From: Dioscorea cayenensis subsp. rotundata
Taxonomy: Eukaryota; Streptophyta; Magnoliopsida; Dioscoreales; Dioscoreaceae
DNA length: 64,000 bases
Direction: 5' to 3'
Assembly: GCF_009730915.1 (NCBI RefSeq)
Contig: NC_052476.1
Span: 18,953,257 to 19,017,256 of the forward strand
The position numbers and the translations under genes were made by a program. The first letter of the stretch is position 1, and each line of letters opens with the position of its first letter. The notes beneath the pieces were generated by a model that was not told the origin of the DNA, did no database searches, and was given only the letters and a program-made list of their open reading frames with translations. Of the stretch, positions 21,930-33,239 are shown piece after piece.

Positions 21930-23080
21930 AAAGCATTTGGAATAAGGCCATACTTTTCCAATGATGAATCCAATTGTGTGATAAACCTGATTTATTCTTT
22001 TATGCCTTGGTGGAAATAAGCATTTTCTTTTTCTCTTTTTGAATAATATATAAAATTTTATTACTTATTTTTTGTGATTCGGATTCTATTATTTAATTAA
22101 TAAAAATATGATTGTAAAAAAAGTATATCCGATGAATGTAATTAGTGATGGTGTATGCACGAGTATGTATGTATACACACAACGGTATAAAATTTAAACT
22201 AGCTAAAAACAAGTATGGAGTTAGAAGAGAATATTTTTATTTTTTTGTTCTATTTTATTTTATTTTTATTTTTATGACTTATAAATAAATTAGAGAAAAA
22301 GAAAAGAAAAGAAAAACCAATAAATATCTCCAAATAAGAAAATAAATAATCAGGCCACCAAACAGAAAAAGAAAAACCATCTTTGCTTATTAGCGTGCTT
22401 GATTTTAGTTTTCTTAAGTTAAATAAGAGGAACCTCTTAATTTTTATTTATTTATATTTGACATATTTCAGAAAATTAGAAAAAAGATTATAAGTCTATA
22501 TACATATATATATATAAATGCTTAATTTATGTTTTCCATAAGTACCGTGCGTGCAATGTTTTTAGAAAATTTAAACTTATTTTATTTCTGAAAAAATGCA
22601 CAAAAACCATTTATTTTATAAAATATTTTCCCCGAAAATTTGAAAAAAAAGAACACACACCCAAATGGATGGATATAATAATAAAATAATAAAAGAAAAT
22701 TTAATTTAATTATTTTAAAAAAAAAAGAACATCAATATGAAAAGAATAAGAAAAATTTATGGCATATTTGTTCTTGGTACAACTCAAAAAACCACAAAGT
22801 GAAAGAACGATGCCTTTTTTGTTTTGGCCTCAGAAGTGCTTTTCAAAACTTTATTATTCCATTCATATTCACAATAAATAAAAAAATAAATAAATAGCAT
22901 GTAGTTAAATTTTAAATCCTTGTCTTTTTTATAATATTATGGAAAGAATTTTAAGAGCTCTAGCTTGGAGGTTTTTTTCCCATAATAACCCTATAAAATT
23001 TAATTATTACATGCTAATGTATTTACCTCCAACAACAATAAGAACAAATCATTAATCTCAACTATTCGGGATCGGCTACA
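21930..23080. other. AT-rich intergenic DNA
   Basis: Upstream region of the PP2-A gene; long A/T runs, no ORF or element recognised. Near 23060-23085 the words CTATTCGGGATCGGCTACAT occur, a sequence common in dispersed plant repeats, possibly the tail of a SINE-like element. Confidence 0.35.
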
Positions 23081-23087
23081 TAAATCC

Positions 23088-23290
23088 TTACATTCCAAAG
23101 TGCTCCATTAAAGACCAAAAAAATTTAAATAAATCAAGCTCAAACATATGCATTTACCTTCACAAATGATTAAATATTTATATTAAATATTTACATTCCA
23201 AAGAGCTCCATTAAAGACCAAAAAATTTAAATAAATCAAGCTCAAACATATGTATTTACCTTCGCAAATGATTAAATATTTACATTAACT
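23088..23290. repeat. 103-bp tandem duplication
   Basis: Two head-to-tail units starting TTACATTCCAAAG at 23088 and 23191, nearly identical (for example GTGCTCC versus GAGCTCC, CTTCACAAATG versus CTTCGCAAATG). Non-coding. Confidence 0.9.
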
Positions 23291-23729
23291 ATAACAATAT
23301 CTATATTTGTAAATTTGTAATGTGAAAGTTGAAAGAAAAATGGCAATTTGACATAGTCATGTAATAGTCATGGAAACTTGACATATTCATAAGAATATAT
23401 AAACAAATAGAATAGAAATATTTTGTGGGAATATATAAACAAACATAATTTTTTACAAGGCCATATTAGTAGTTACTCACTCATTTAGTAGGGGCAAAAA
23501 GGAGATTTTTATTTGGCATATTAACAATCAAGTGAATCCTTAACTTAATGGAAACACTACTCTAAGAATGGAGAAAAGTACAAATGGCATCATACAATGT
23601 CACACAGAAAATAGAATAGTGCAAGCATCAAGCTGTTAGATTTTGGTGATATGCTAGAATTTGTTCTGAATAAAAGCAGAGGAAAATATAAACATGTAAG
23701 TTTTGATTTGCGGTCATAATGAAAGTGGC

Positions 23730-24100
23730 AGAGCAAAGTTTGGTATCAGAAAGTCGATGTAACAAGATTGAAGTGTAAGAATAAAGGTTAAGAGATAGAT
23801 CTAGACGATTGATGAGATGACAATTCGAGGCATCTTCATAAAAGGAATGGCGTCTATCTGTGATTCATCCACCTTAAGCACTACCATGCCAATATCATCT
23901 GGACATTATTGGAGAATTCGATTCCTCAACATCCTCATCACCATCGACATTGTGCACCAATTGGCAACTTCATTCAAGATTCTGTTTGACAGTGAAAGAA
24001 AGGCACCAAAATGTATTATAAATTGGTGGCAGATGAACCATCAAAGTCCATGTTTGAGAACTTTCTGTGATAAAAAAACAAGGGGCAGGGCGTTTTGAGA
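23730..24100 (+). mobile_element. Possible retrotransposon leader remnant
   Basis: TTTGGTATCAGAAAG at about 23739 resembles the iMet primer-binding site of LTR elements. A 93-codon open frame (23817-24098, starting MTIRGIFIKGMASI) follows at the distance where gag would begin. The frame is not recognisable as any gag, so this is a weak call. Confidence 0.25.
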
Positions 24101-24269
24101 CAAGCTAGCAGAGCAACTACACAACAGTTAGCCTATCTACAACCTCAATCACTAAAAAAGCATCATGTTAATTTGTTGTGATAACTAATTTGTATTTTCA
24201 CAATAAATTCACTTCAGAATAATCACATATACATATAATAAGTCCGTGTTATGTGAAATCAAATAACCA

Positions 24270-24690
24270 GTCCATGGATGTATGTTTCACATGCAGTGAG
24301 AAGCAGGCGGAAAGGAGTTGACTCTGAACACCAAGGCAGTTAATGCGAAGATAGGTATTGGAAGAAAAGCTTAGATGGTTCTACACAGGTTCTTGTGATT
24401 ATTTTTTAACATTAAAGTCACTTGAGATGCTCCAGGTTGGAATAGTCCAGTAATATTAAAAGTAAGGTTGCCGGGAAACAAGATAAAACATGCATGTCAA
24501 CCTGTAAGAATATGCGGGTCATGGTTGGGTGGATGCTCCTGAAGGAGGACTAGAATTTACTGTTGCATAAAACAACTCAGTTAAACTAGCATTTTCCATG
24601 TATGAAATGGAAAGTGATGAATGGAAGAGAGGTTTAATCATTAGGGAAGTGAAATTTGAACCAGAGAATGCAGTTAGAAGAATAGTTTAA
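24270..24690 (+). pseudogene. PP2-like lectin pseudogene (unit C)
   Basis: Reads, across frameshifts, GWNSPVILKVRLPGNKIKHA, EYAGHGWVDAPEGGLEFTVA, SMYEMESDEWKRGLIIREV and FEPENAVRRIV before a stop. These are the second half of a PP2 domain. The 5' part (24290-24370) retains a decayed LTLNTKAVNA strand. Stops interrupt it (TGA before DAPGW, TAA after FTVA). It is the unit C counterpart of the gene the copia element split in unit B. Confidence 0.6.
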
Positions 24691-25600
24691 GAATATCATA
24701 TATGAATTATAACTCCTCAAAATAAGGTTTCAGAGTGTGTACTTTTACTTTCGCTGAGCTGGTTCTGTTTTCTGGTCAACAATGATCGATGATGTCGCCA
24801 ATTCTTCTGCGGTCACAGGCTTATGCAACTGCAGACAAACATTTACAGGGGCATAAAAATCACATGAAATGTACGAAGCTCTAAATATAATTCACCATGA
24901 AGATGAAATAAATAAATCGATTATGTTCAATTCATAATTTATGTAAAGCTGAATTTGAAGTATGGGATTTAATATAAACACAACTCAAACATAACATGGG
25001 TTGTAAAAATACAGTTAAGCATGTGATCATAAGAGTTACTATAGTAGTATAGTGTTAATCTTCAGGCCTATAATGAGATATATGGTATTTACATCGGTTT
25101 GCAGGTCAAATAAATTTTATGAAAGAATTCAAGGTGATCTATGATAGTTTTCTTGTAAAATTGAATTGAAAATTTTAATATTTTTTATTTTTTCATTTAT
25201 TTGCATATACCTCCCTGAAATATCAAAGGATTTGCAGGAACTCCCTGGCTTCATTGTAATTACACACAAAAACCCTAAAATCTTTACCCATGTACAAAAG
25301 CCTTCCAAGGTTAAGAAGATTGCAGGGAGGAAGAATACATTCACAGAATATTCCCCTTACACCAGAAATTTGAATTTCTCTCCAAAAATGCCATTGTGAT
25401 TTATTTGACCGTCGATTCACTTTCAAAACTTAAAACCATTTACTTCGACCCAATGGATCAAACCTAGATTCTGAGATCTTCATATCACAAATATTGACTC
25501 TTCTCCTTCACCCATTGCTTCTTTCTTTATTTAAAACACATATTTTACTCTCTAATCTTTGCATGAGCAATATACTTCACACATTTAGTTAGAGCTAAAT
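24590..25600. repeat. Segmental repeat unit C
   Basis: Similar to units A and B from the PP2 tail to about 25310, and to unit B further on to about 25600 (CACACATTTAGTTAGAGCTA). Beyond that similarity ends; no - strand PP2-A gene follows, so unit C is incomplete at its right end. Confidence 0.8.
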
Positions 25601-25905
25601 AATGATTAAACCATAAGTCAGGGTTTCTAACTGACGACATAGAGGTTTCTACAATAACAAATCATGAAAGAAAACACAGAAAATAAAACCCCAAAACTAA
25701 ATTCATGTCAAGATGATTAGGGTATTGAGATGTCATGATATATATCAAGTTGACAAGTTTTCAACCAAAGCACAATAAGAAAATCATCTAACATCCATAG
25801 ATAGAGCTCACTGAGAATAGACAAAGTTGCATAAAAAACTGGGGAAAAACCAAAATTTAAAGAAACAACTAATTGTAGTGAACAAAAACTCATAAAAACA
25901 CTCAC

Positions 25906-26148
25906 AGCATTTGCAATAGAAAACCAATGGAAGCATCTGAGAATTGGATCCTCTTTGGAAGGCACAGTATCATGATTCCAGTACGTAAAATTCCCAAACT
26001 CTGCCCTAGATTCCCAACAGCTCGAATCCCCTCTCATGGCCTCAGATCTCTTCCTTCCTTCCACTTTTTTCTTCCCCAACACAAACCCTAAAAGATAAAA
26101 ATCCCATTTTTCCTTCAAATTCTTCCAACAAAAGCATAACTTCAAATT

Positions 26149-26183
<35 letters not shown>

Positions 26184-26550
26184 ACACACACACACACACA
26201 CATTACCTTGAAACCCTTCAGGTAATTCAACGGTGGCTCCCTTGCATCTTCCTCCCTCTGAAGAAGGCCTCTTCCACGTTCAATCCGTCAACCACGAGAC
26301 CTAAAAACGGAACTAAGATTAGGAAAACCCAATCTTCTACAAGAGAAACAGATGATGGATAAATAGATAGATTGGAACCTGAGGGTTTGGGTTTGAAGTA
26401 GTCGGAGACGGGGCAGGGGCCATCGCGCTTGATGGAGCAAGGGAGGAGATGGACATTCCCAGTGAGATCAACGGTGGCGGCGGCGGCGGCGTCTCCTGGG
26501 CGGAGATCGATCGTGCCAGCGATCCCCGCCCTAGTGTTCTCCATTTCCAT
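25906..26550 (-). CDS. RNASEH2C: Ribonuclease H2 subunit C homologue, frameshifted
   Basis: RNase H2 subunit C is a non-catalytic partner of the trimer that removes ribonucleotides and RNA from RNA/DNA hybrids in the nucleus. Exons: 26379-26550, 26207-26300 and 25906-26087. Exon 1: VDLTGNVHLLPCSIKRDGPC then VSDYFKPKPSG. Exon 2: VDGLNVEEAFFRGRKMQG, then TVELPEGFQG in the next frame. Exon 3: GFVLGKKK, AEFGNFTYWNHDTVPSKEDP and LRCFHWFSIANA. These are the family's conserved blocks in order. One extra base at about 26238-26241 (GGGAG on the minus strand) shifts the frame inside exon 2, in a place splicing cannot explain. I could not find a final exon after IANA (a GTGAGT donor follows), so the C-terminus is unresolved. 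It may be a real gene with an assembly error, or a recent pseudogene. Confidence 0.75.
26150..26202. repeat. (AT)n(CA)n compound microsatellite
   Basis: AT repeats followed by ACAC repeats in intron 2 of the RNase H2C gene, close to the exon 2 donor. Confidence 0.9.
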
Positions 26551-26639
26551 TTCAATGATATTAGAAACCCTAGCTTCGTTTCCCGCTTTTTTTCTTGTGT
26601 TTTCTTTTGAATTTATATAAATCCGAACTGGTTCAAGTT

Positions 26640-27160
26640 CATTTTTTTTTATATATAAGTCCCTCTAAATTTTAAAATTACAAAAATATTTTCATAAAAT
26701 ATTTTGGGAATAACTGAAAATTTTTTAGATAAAAAATTCAAGATTTTTTTTTAGAGGGTGTGTATATATTCTTGTTCTATATTTTAATGCGTTCTAATAC
26801 CAAAATTTTATTTCTAAAAATATAAAAATAGAAACTGAAAAACAAGAACTTGCGAAAATGAATGCATTGCCATAATCCACAACATAATTAATTCAGGCTA
26901 TTTATACAAAAATAAATAAATAAAAACAACAAAAATAAATTAAAAAAAATACTACATAAATATTGAATAGTACTAAAAACAGAACTATATATCATTGGCC
27001 TCCTTTGCTTTTGCTACATCTGCTACAACAAAGAGTACAACAGCAAATGCTTTCTATGTCATGAACAATAATAATTACCTGCAAAACAAGCCGAAATTTT
27101 TAAAGATCGAAACTCGAAATTAAATAGGTTCAATTGTGAAATCTGCAAACAAAGTACCGA
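26640..27160. other. Intergenic spacer RNASEH2C / EXO84C
   Basis: AT-rich spacer covering the upstream side of the RNase H2C gene and the 3' flank of the EXO84C gene. No other feature was recognised. Confidence 0.5.
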
Positions 27161-27163
27161 AAT

Positions 27164-30100
27164 TCAAGTTTCAGGATCAGTGAAGTAAACAGGGCTCTCC
27201 GTTTCGCCCATGTTAGCCGAAGCAAATGAATCTACTGAGTGTACTGTCGATGGACTTGAAGGAGTCTCATCGGAATCAGATATATCGTCATGGATAACTA
27301 TATGTTCATCAGCTTCAGAAGCTTCAGACCCAGAAGTTCCTAACAGGAGTTTGTTTATCGCCGCCTTTGCAGCATCGAGAAACCATTCATCCTCAGGGAG
27401 TGCACTGAACATGATTTTTCAGCAGAAAAAAGTTGAGAGTGAAGTCGGACTACATGAAAGATGCGACCGGAGTAGACTTGAATGATTACCTTTGAGGGTC
27501 TACACCTTTGGAGGAGAAGGTTCCGATAGCCCGAGTTATAATAGCTGACACAATTTGTTGAACGTTTCGTGATGGATAACCCCCACAAACAGCGATCTCG
27601 ACTATAAAGTGCATATCGAGAATTAACTGAAAGAAAGAAGAATGGAAAATGATGTTCATGCTTTCAATGAGAGAAAATGAAATGCTGAAGTTGAGAGATA
27701 TCATTAGTATCAAGTACATGCCTGTTGCAGGCCAAATCGTTCGAGTTTAACTGATTTGTCTTCAAAGACATCCCAAAACTCTTGCTCATTTGATATCCAC
27801 ATCACCACTGTTTCTGTTAACCTGGACAGCAAAATCTTTTGTATCTTTTCCTTCCCAAGGAGAACATCACCAGCGACACTTGCCAATTGCTGTAGTCTTC
27901 CGAACAAAGCCTGCAGAAAACATAACAAACCCATAGAAACTTTTAAGCATGTAAAAAAGGGCAAATGAATTGATGTTAGTTGCTGGAAGCTGCAAATTTT
28001 TATGAATATATCCTTTGAGACACCGCCTTAAAGCTCATGCAAAAAATATCAGTTAATAGACATACAAAGAGAAGGAACAATCCAACTGATCCATCAAAAT
28101 CCAGATGCCATCTGCTCGACCAATAACTAAACGTTTGGTTCCCAGTTGTGTATTTACTTTCCTAATATATTGTATACTTCAAGATATCACATCACACTGT
28201 AATATTGCATGTTTAAGCTGTCATACACCAAAAATCACATTTAATTTTAATAATGTAATATGATAGAGCAAAAGAAAGAAATGCGAAAATTTCAATGTTA
28301 GGGTGGGGGTATTTTAATCTTATTTAGATAAAATTTGGAAATACATAGTGAACCTGGAAAATTCTTGAAGTTTTCAGAAATATTATTAAAAAAAAAAAGG
28401 CAGAGATATATGCAGCTAAGCACATTTATAGGGGCATGCATGCGAAGAAAAAAAAACCTGCATAAAGAAATTCCACTTAAACAGATGACGGCATACATTG
28501 ATGCCATCTGCAAACCATAATAATCAACAACAGATGCTCAAAATTGTTTGCTTTTTACTGACTTTCATAGGTTTGCCAGGAAGAAGGAAGTTAAAGGCTG
28601 CTTTGATAATACCTAATGCTACTATTAGTATAGAAACAATGTCAATATAAACAAGTGGAAAATATAAGTACCTGGAATGGCAATGAAGGTAGAGGATCAG
28701 ATTCCCAGAAGAGATCATCTTCTTTCCCTTCCAAATACATCCGAGCATCCAATCTTGCATTGCCTTCCCGTGAATAGATGAAGGTCAAAATGTATTGCAG
28801 ACAAAAATGATCTCTGAGCTTATCCAATGAGTGCTGAAGATGGCGTCTCCAATCTTTGAATTCAATAGTAGAAAGAGAAAAAGAACCAATGCTCTCAGAG
28901 GACCCACTACTTCCTTCGTTATTATCGGCCTGTATGGTAAAAGTTCTTGATACAGCCATTGGTAATAATTCATCAGCAACAGTGAATGCAGTTCCCAAAA
29001 GTGCAAGTTGTTGCGCATCGGTTTCAGCTCTAAAATGAATAATCTCTTTATGTTCTATAGGAGTATCATCTTCAGAAGGTGGTAGCGCCTTAATCAATGT
29101 CTCAACATATTTATCAAATAGTTGAAGAAGTTTATGTAAGATGGTTCCTCCAAAATGCGAAACAGCCAATGGTGTCAGCTGCTCCAATATATCCTGTCAA
29201 ATGACCAAAAGAAAGCGATACCAATCAAAAAAGTGTATAGGGCGTGAGGTTCTCTGGAGGAGTGTCCTTACATCTCCTTTAAACATAGTCTAGCATCTAG
29301 TGTATTTTCTTCCATTAGCATCATATTTTAAATATGAATATGTAACGCTTCAAGATTATCAAAGACAGATAAAACTCAGCCAGATTTTGGTTTCAATGCC
29401 CAGAAAAATTTAAGTAACATAATATTTAACAAGAACTGAAGTAGGTAACTAATGGGGCAATCTAATATTGAGACAATGAATGCTCAACTTAAGACAAACA
29501 CAGATTCAAACCACAAAAAGTGCTAGTACATAGAAGTCAGGGTGTTTGTTTAGGGTGATATTACAAGGAAAAGAAAGCTATTGTCCTCCCAGATAGATAT
29601 TTAATTTTTCTTAGGTGAAATATTATAAGGAAAAGAAAGCTATTGTCCTCCCATATAGAAATTTAATTTTTCTTGGGTGGCAAAATTACAGCATTGAAAG
29701 TAGGAAAATAGCACAGTGAAATACTTCAGTAGTAGTTAAGAAACATTATGCAATTCTGACTGAAATATAGATTATTTTCTCACAGGTTTCTAAATTGTGT
29801 TACAAGTTACTGGACACGCAGAATAAGCTGCATAACATTTACAAGCACGGCATGCAAATAGATTGAAGTATTAGTCAAAGAAATTTGAAGATTCAGAATG
29901 CCTTCTGCCAAACCTTATTCCTGGCCCATTAAGCTTAAACTCAGAATATATATATTGCCAATCAAGTCACTCACACCCACATGACGCATGCATGCACACA
30001 AAACATAGTTGTGGCCAGTTTTTTATCACAAAATAGAAGGAGATGTCCATTCCAAGGAAAAACACAGAATAAGTCAATTATAAGAAGATCAATGCACTGC

Positions 30101-32977
30101 AGTTACAAAAGATAGGACCTTATCTGTATGTGAAGGAAAACTTCCATTACCTAGTAGTTACTGCAGCAATTACTAACTAAGCAGTGCAACACATTTCAAG
30201 AGAAGGAATCACTTACTTCAACAATGCACATGAACTTCTTTCCAGTGCTATTCAGCATAATATTTGATGATGCAGCAGCAGAAAGTGGTGAGCCAGTTTC
30301 TGAGGAGAAGAACATCGTGTCATCATCTCGTGCTAAGTCAAGTACTCGTTTTTTTGCCCGTCTTATATTCATGTCAAGAACCTCTTCAAGATAAGGACGG
30401 AAAAGAACCATAAGCAATTTTGAGAATTTTCAGCCCTTGTGATTCCAGAAAGGAACAGTGACTAAGACTAGCTTGGAGGCATATGCTGGCAGAACGAAGG
30501 GCGGAAGCAGTCTCAGATGGAGGAGCATTCTCTTTAACAATATGAATAAAAGCCTCAATTTCACACTCAGCCCACTGAACAATTCGATTAGTATAAGCAG
30601 GTGCATCTCCAAATATCGAAACAGACTCTTTTTTTGCCAATGAGATTGTAGAAAACACAATTTGAGAAAGTGTTGCAGAATATGTTTCCAAATAAATAGA
30701 ACATAAAGGAAGAAAAGCCTCAATTTTTTTCTGAAGTCGGGAACCATATGCTTTAAGCAACAACTGATGACCCAATGATCCTTTCCCAAGCTTGACTAGA
30801 CCAGACAAAGCCTTCTTAAGTTCACCATTGCTCACAGAAGACTGTTCAGAAATCTCAACAAGCTGATCCACAAGCATACCCTTTCTTCTTAAGAAGTCTG
30901 CCTTATAAGCTGAAATTTCATCAGATGAATTTTCTCCAGAGTCATTCAACTCTGCACATCTTTTTTCTTCTGCGTCAAATGCCAAAAGTGCTTCTTCTAC
31001 TTTATGTTCTGCCAAAAAAACATCCATTGTTTCCAGAAAGTTGATTTTTATATCCTCTGATTCACTTGTTGAAGAAAAGTCAGCTTTGGAAGCCTGAACA
31101 TTTTCTTCGGTACTAACAGCCTCACTATTACATTTATGCCATACTTCCAACTCCCGACAAACACCACTCATTAGATCCTGTACAAGGATTCCTTGGGCTG
31201 ATACATGTTTCTGTAGTTCAATTATTTCTTGTTCAATCTCAATTACCTCTTCAGACAACCTGCAAAAAGTAGGATGAACAGGAAGAAAAAACTAAGTACA
31301 TAGCTGGTTCTCTGTATGCAATTGAGGTCCTTGACTCCGCTGCTCATCCCCTAGCACTCTATTATTGAAGCTAGAACCAGAGGCAATTAGATCTGAAGTT
31401 AAGCTAGTGGAAATCACATTCCCCAGCTCTTCATAAGCAATGTCAATGTAAATCATTCATTCAAACAGCAATCAACCATGTGATGCAGAACAATATATTG
31501 AATCACAAAAATTTGGGCGAACTTTTGTAATGGTTAAAGGGAATAATCCTCAAAAAAAAAAAAAAGTCTTGCTTACTACCTTTTAGTTATCGACTCATGT
31601 GGAACAAAAGTTTTGCCATTAGATAGCATATACTGAGCAATTCCAGGACATAAACTGCATTATTTGTTTAGCTAAATCAACTTGGAAGTGAACTCATCCA
31701 AAAAAACAATATGCAATAAAAAAATGTTAAGCAAAAATTAACTAGTCATTTTGCTTGTCTGAGCCATTCAAGACAAGTTTCAAGAAGCACACTGTTTTTT
31801 TGTCAGCTTAGCCGATGTGGTAACCAGTAAAAATTAGGTATAAGGAGAACACAAGTCCACTCCATTGTATTCAGAAAAGATTGCTGCTTCTACAGAGAGT
31901 ACAGTTTTTGGATAGTAATTGTCATTATTACCTTAAAAAGGCTAAATATTTTGATTGCATATTCCCACATAAGTTCTCCACAGCATCTTTCAGATCCAGA
32001 AGTTCTGTACAAATCTTCCTGACCCCCTGCATAGAAATTCATTTATCAATGAGCAAACAGTTTTCCCCCCTCTAAAACCAGCTGGTCAAATAACTAAGAT
32101 CAGACAGCCTGGTCAAAATGAGGATTAAACTCAAAGTCAAGGCATGGGCGAACGCATAATCTATCAGAAAAGTGGAGGCTTCAGTTTAAATCAAGCAAAA
32201 AAGAAAGCTTTTTATTTTTAACATTTCCATAAAGTGTCCTCAGAAAGAACTTCTCGATCCTCAATCTTCACACAAAAAGTCAATGAAAAAATCCTACCCC
32301 AACTGAAATGCAATCTCTTGAGCAACTTAAAAAAAATCTACCCAAAAAACTGCTACATGATTCAATAGCCAGGCTATAGTTTCGTCACATTTAGCCTAAG
32401 GAAATCCACTGTATGCCATCGAGTACGGTCAAAGGACTACACCAAACTTTTAACTAAATCAAAAGAATTCATAGATTAGAGAGAATAAAAATTACAGAAA
32501 AAGCTAAAATTAATTCAATCAAACAAAGTTCTCTCACGCAAATAATCAAACATGTAAAACCCACATAAAAAAACCAATCTTTTCATACCTTTAAAGCAAA
32601 TTAAAAAAGAAAGAAAAAAATTCAACTCCATTGCATTACAATAAGAAGAGAAAAACCCCACTTCAAACAAGAGATCAAACCAACCATCACGAGTAAACTC
32701 CACAAACAAAAAAAAACACAAAATCATCATCAAAGGTTAAAACCATCGAATAAAAACCACTAAAAAAATCCCAAAACCTCCAAATTCAACCCATTCAGCT
32801 CAATCACAGAGCATCAAAACCAAAGAAAAGAAACACAAACTAAAAAAAGGAAAACAAAGAGACAGCTCCATAGAAGATGACCTTCTCGGTGTCAGACTGG
32901 TAGATTGCGGTGATGCTGGATTGAGGAGTGATCCATTCATGGGTGGGGAAGTCGTCCTCCTCCTCGCTGCTCTCCAT
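27164..32977 (-). CDS. EXO84C: Exocyst subunit EXO84, C-type (about 773 aa)
   Basis: EXO84 is one of eight exocyst subunits that tether secretory vesicles to the plasma membrane. Exons: 32882-32977, 31932-32026, 30217-31259, 28672-29193, 27722-27910, 27490-27626 and 27164-27404. The start [20 protein letters not shown] and the following [20 protein letters not shown] fit the EXO84C branch. Exon 3 has the N-terminal coiled coil ([20 protein letters not shown]) and the Vps51-like region. Later exons give the helical C-terminal domain ([40 protein letters not shown]) and an acidic tail ending FTDPET. One extra A in GAAAATTCTCAAAATTG (30415-30432) breaks exon 3; without it all phases agree. Intron 5 uses a GC donor (CAG|GCATGT at 27721-27720). 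The start lies just after a (GA)n 5' UTR. Confidence 0.85.
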
Positions 32978-32978
32978 T

Positions 32979-32979
<1 letters not shown>

Positions 32980-33024
<45 letters not shown>
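32980..33024. repeat. (CT)22 microsatellite in EXO84C 5' UTR
   Basis: Uninterrupted CT repeats; on the gene's sense strand this is a (GA)n tract ending four bases before the ATG. Confidence 0.95.
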
Positions 33025-33027
<3 letters not shown>

Positions 33028-33123
33028 CGTGAAGAGTAACAACAGCTCAAAGATTAGAGAAAAAAAGAGAGACCTTTGAGAATGCTCACAATGGAGATGG
33101 CAAAATAGTTTAATTTTGGGAGG

Positions 33124-33134
33124 GTGGGACCCAC
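33124..33134 (-). promoter_or_regulatory. Possible TCP-type site upstream of EXO84C
   Basis: GTGGGACCCAC is a perfect palindrome matching the class I TCP consensus GTGGGNCCCAC, about 150 bp upstream of the start codon. Motif match only. Confidence 0.4.
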
Positions 33135-33239
33135 AGTGAGTGATTTTGACCGTTGGATCATGGATGAGTGGTTGGATCACTTGGATCTGATGACGTGGAC
33201 TTTGTACAAAAATTTCGAATTTTTGCATTTATACCCCTG

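Noticed and set aside
26227-26550. Continuous 107-codon reading of RNASEH2C exons 1-2 without splicing
   Set aside because: The intervening part does not match the family, and good splice signals join conserved blocks.
32800-33228. 142-codon - strand frame with Arg/Glu repeats
   Set aside because: It is the (CT)n 5' UTR and first exon of EXO84C read in the wrong frame.
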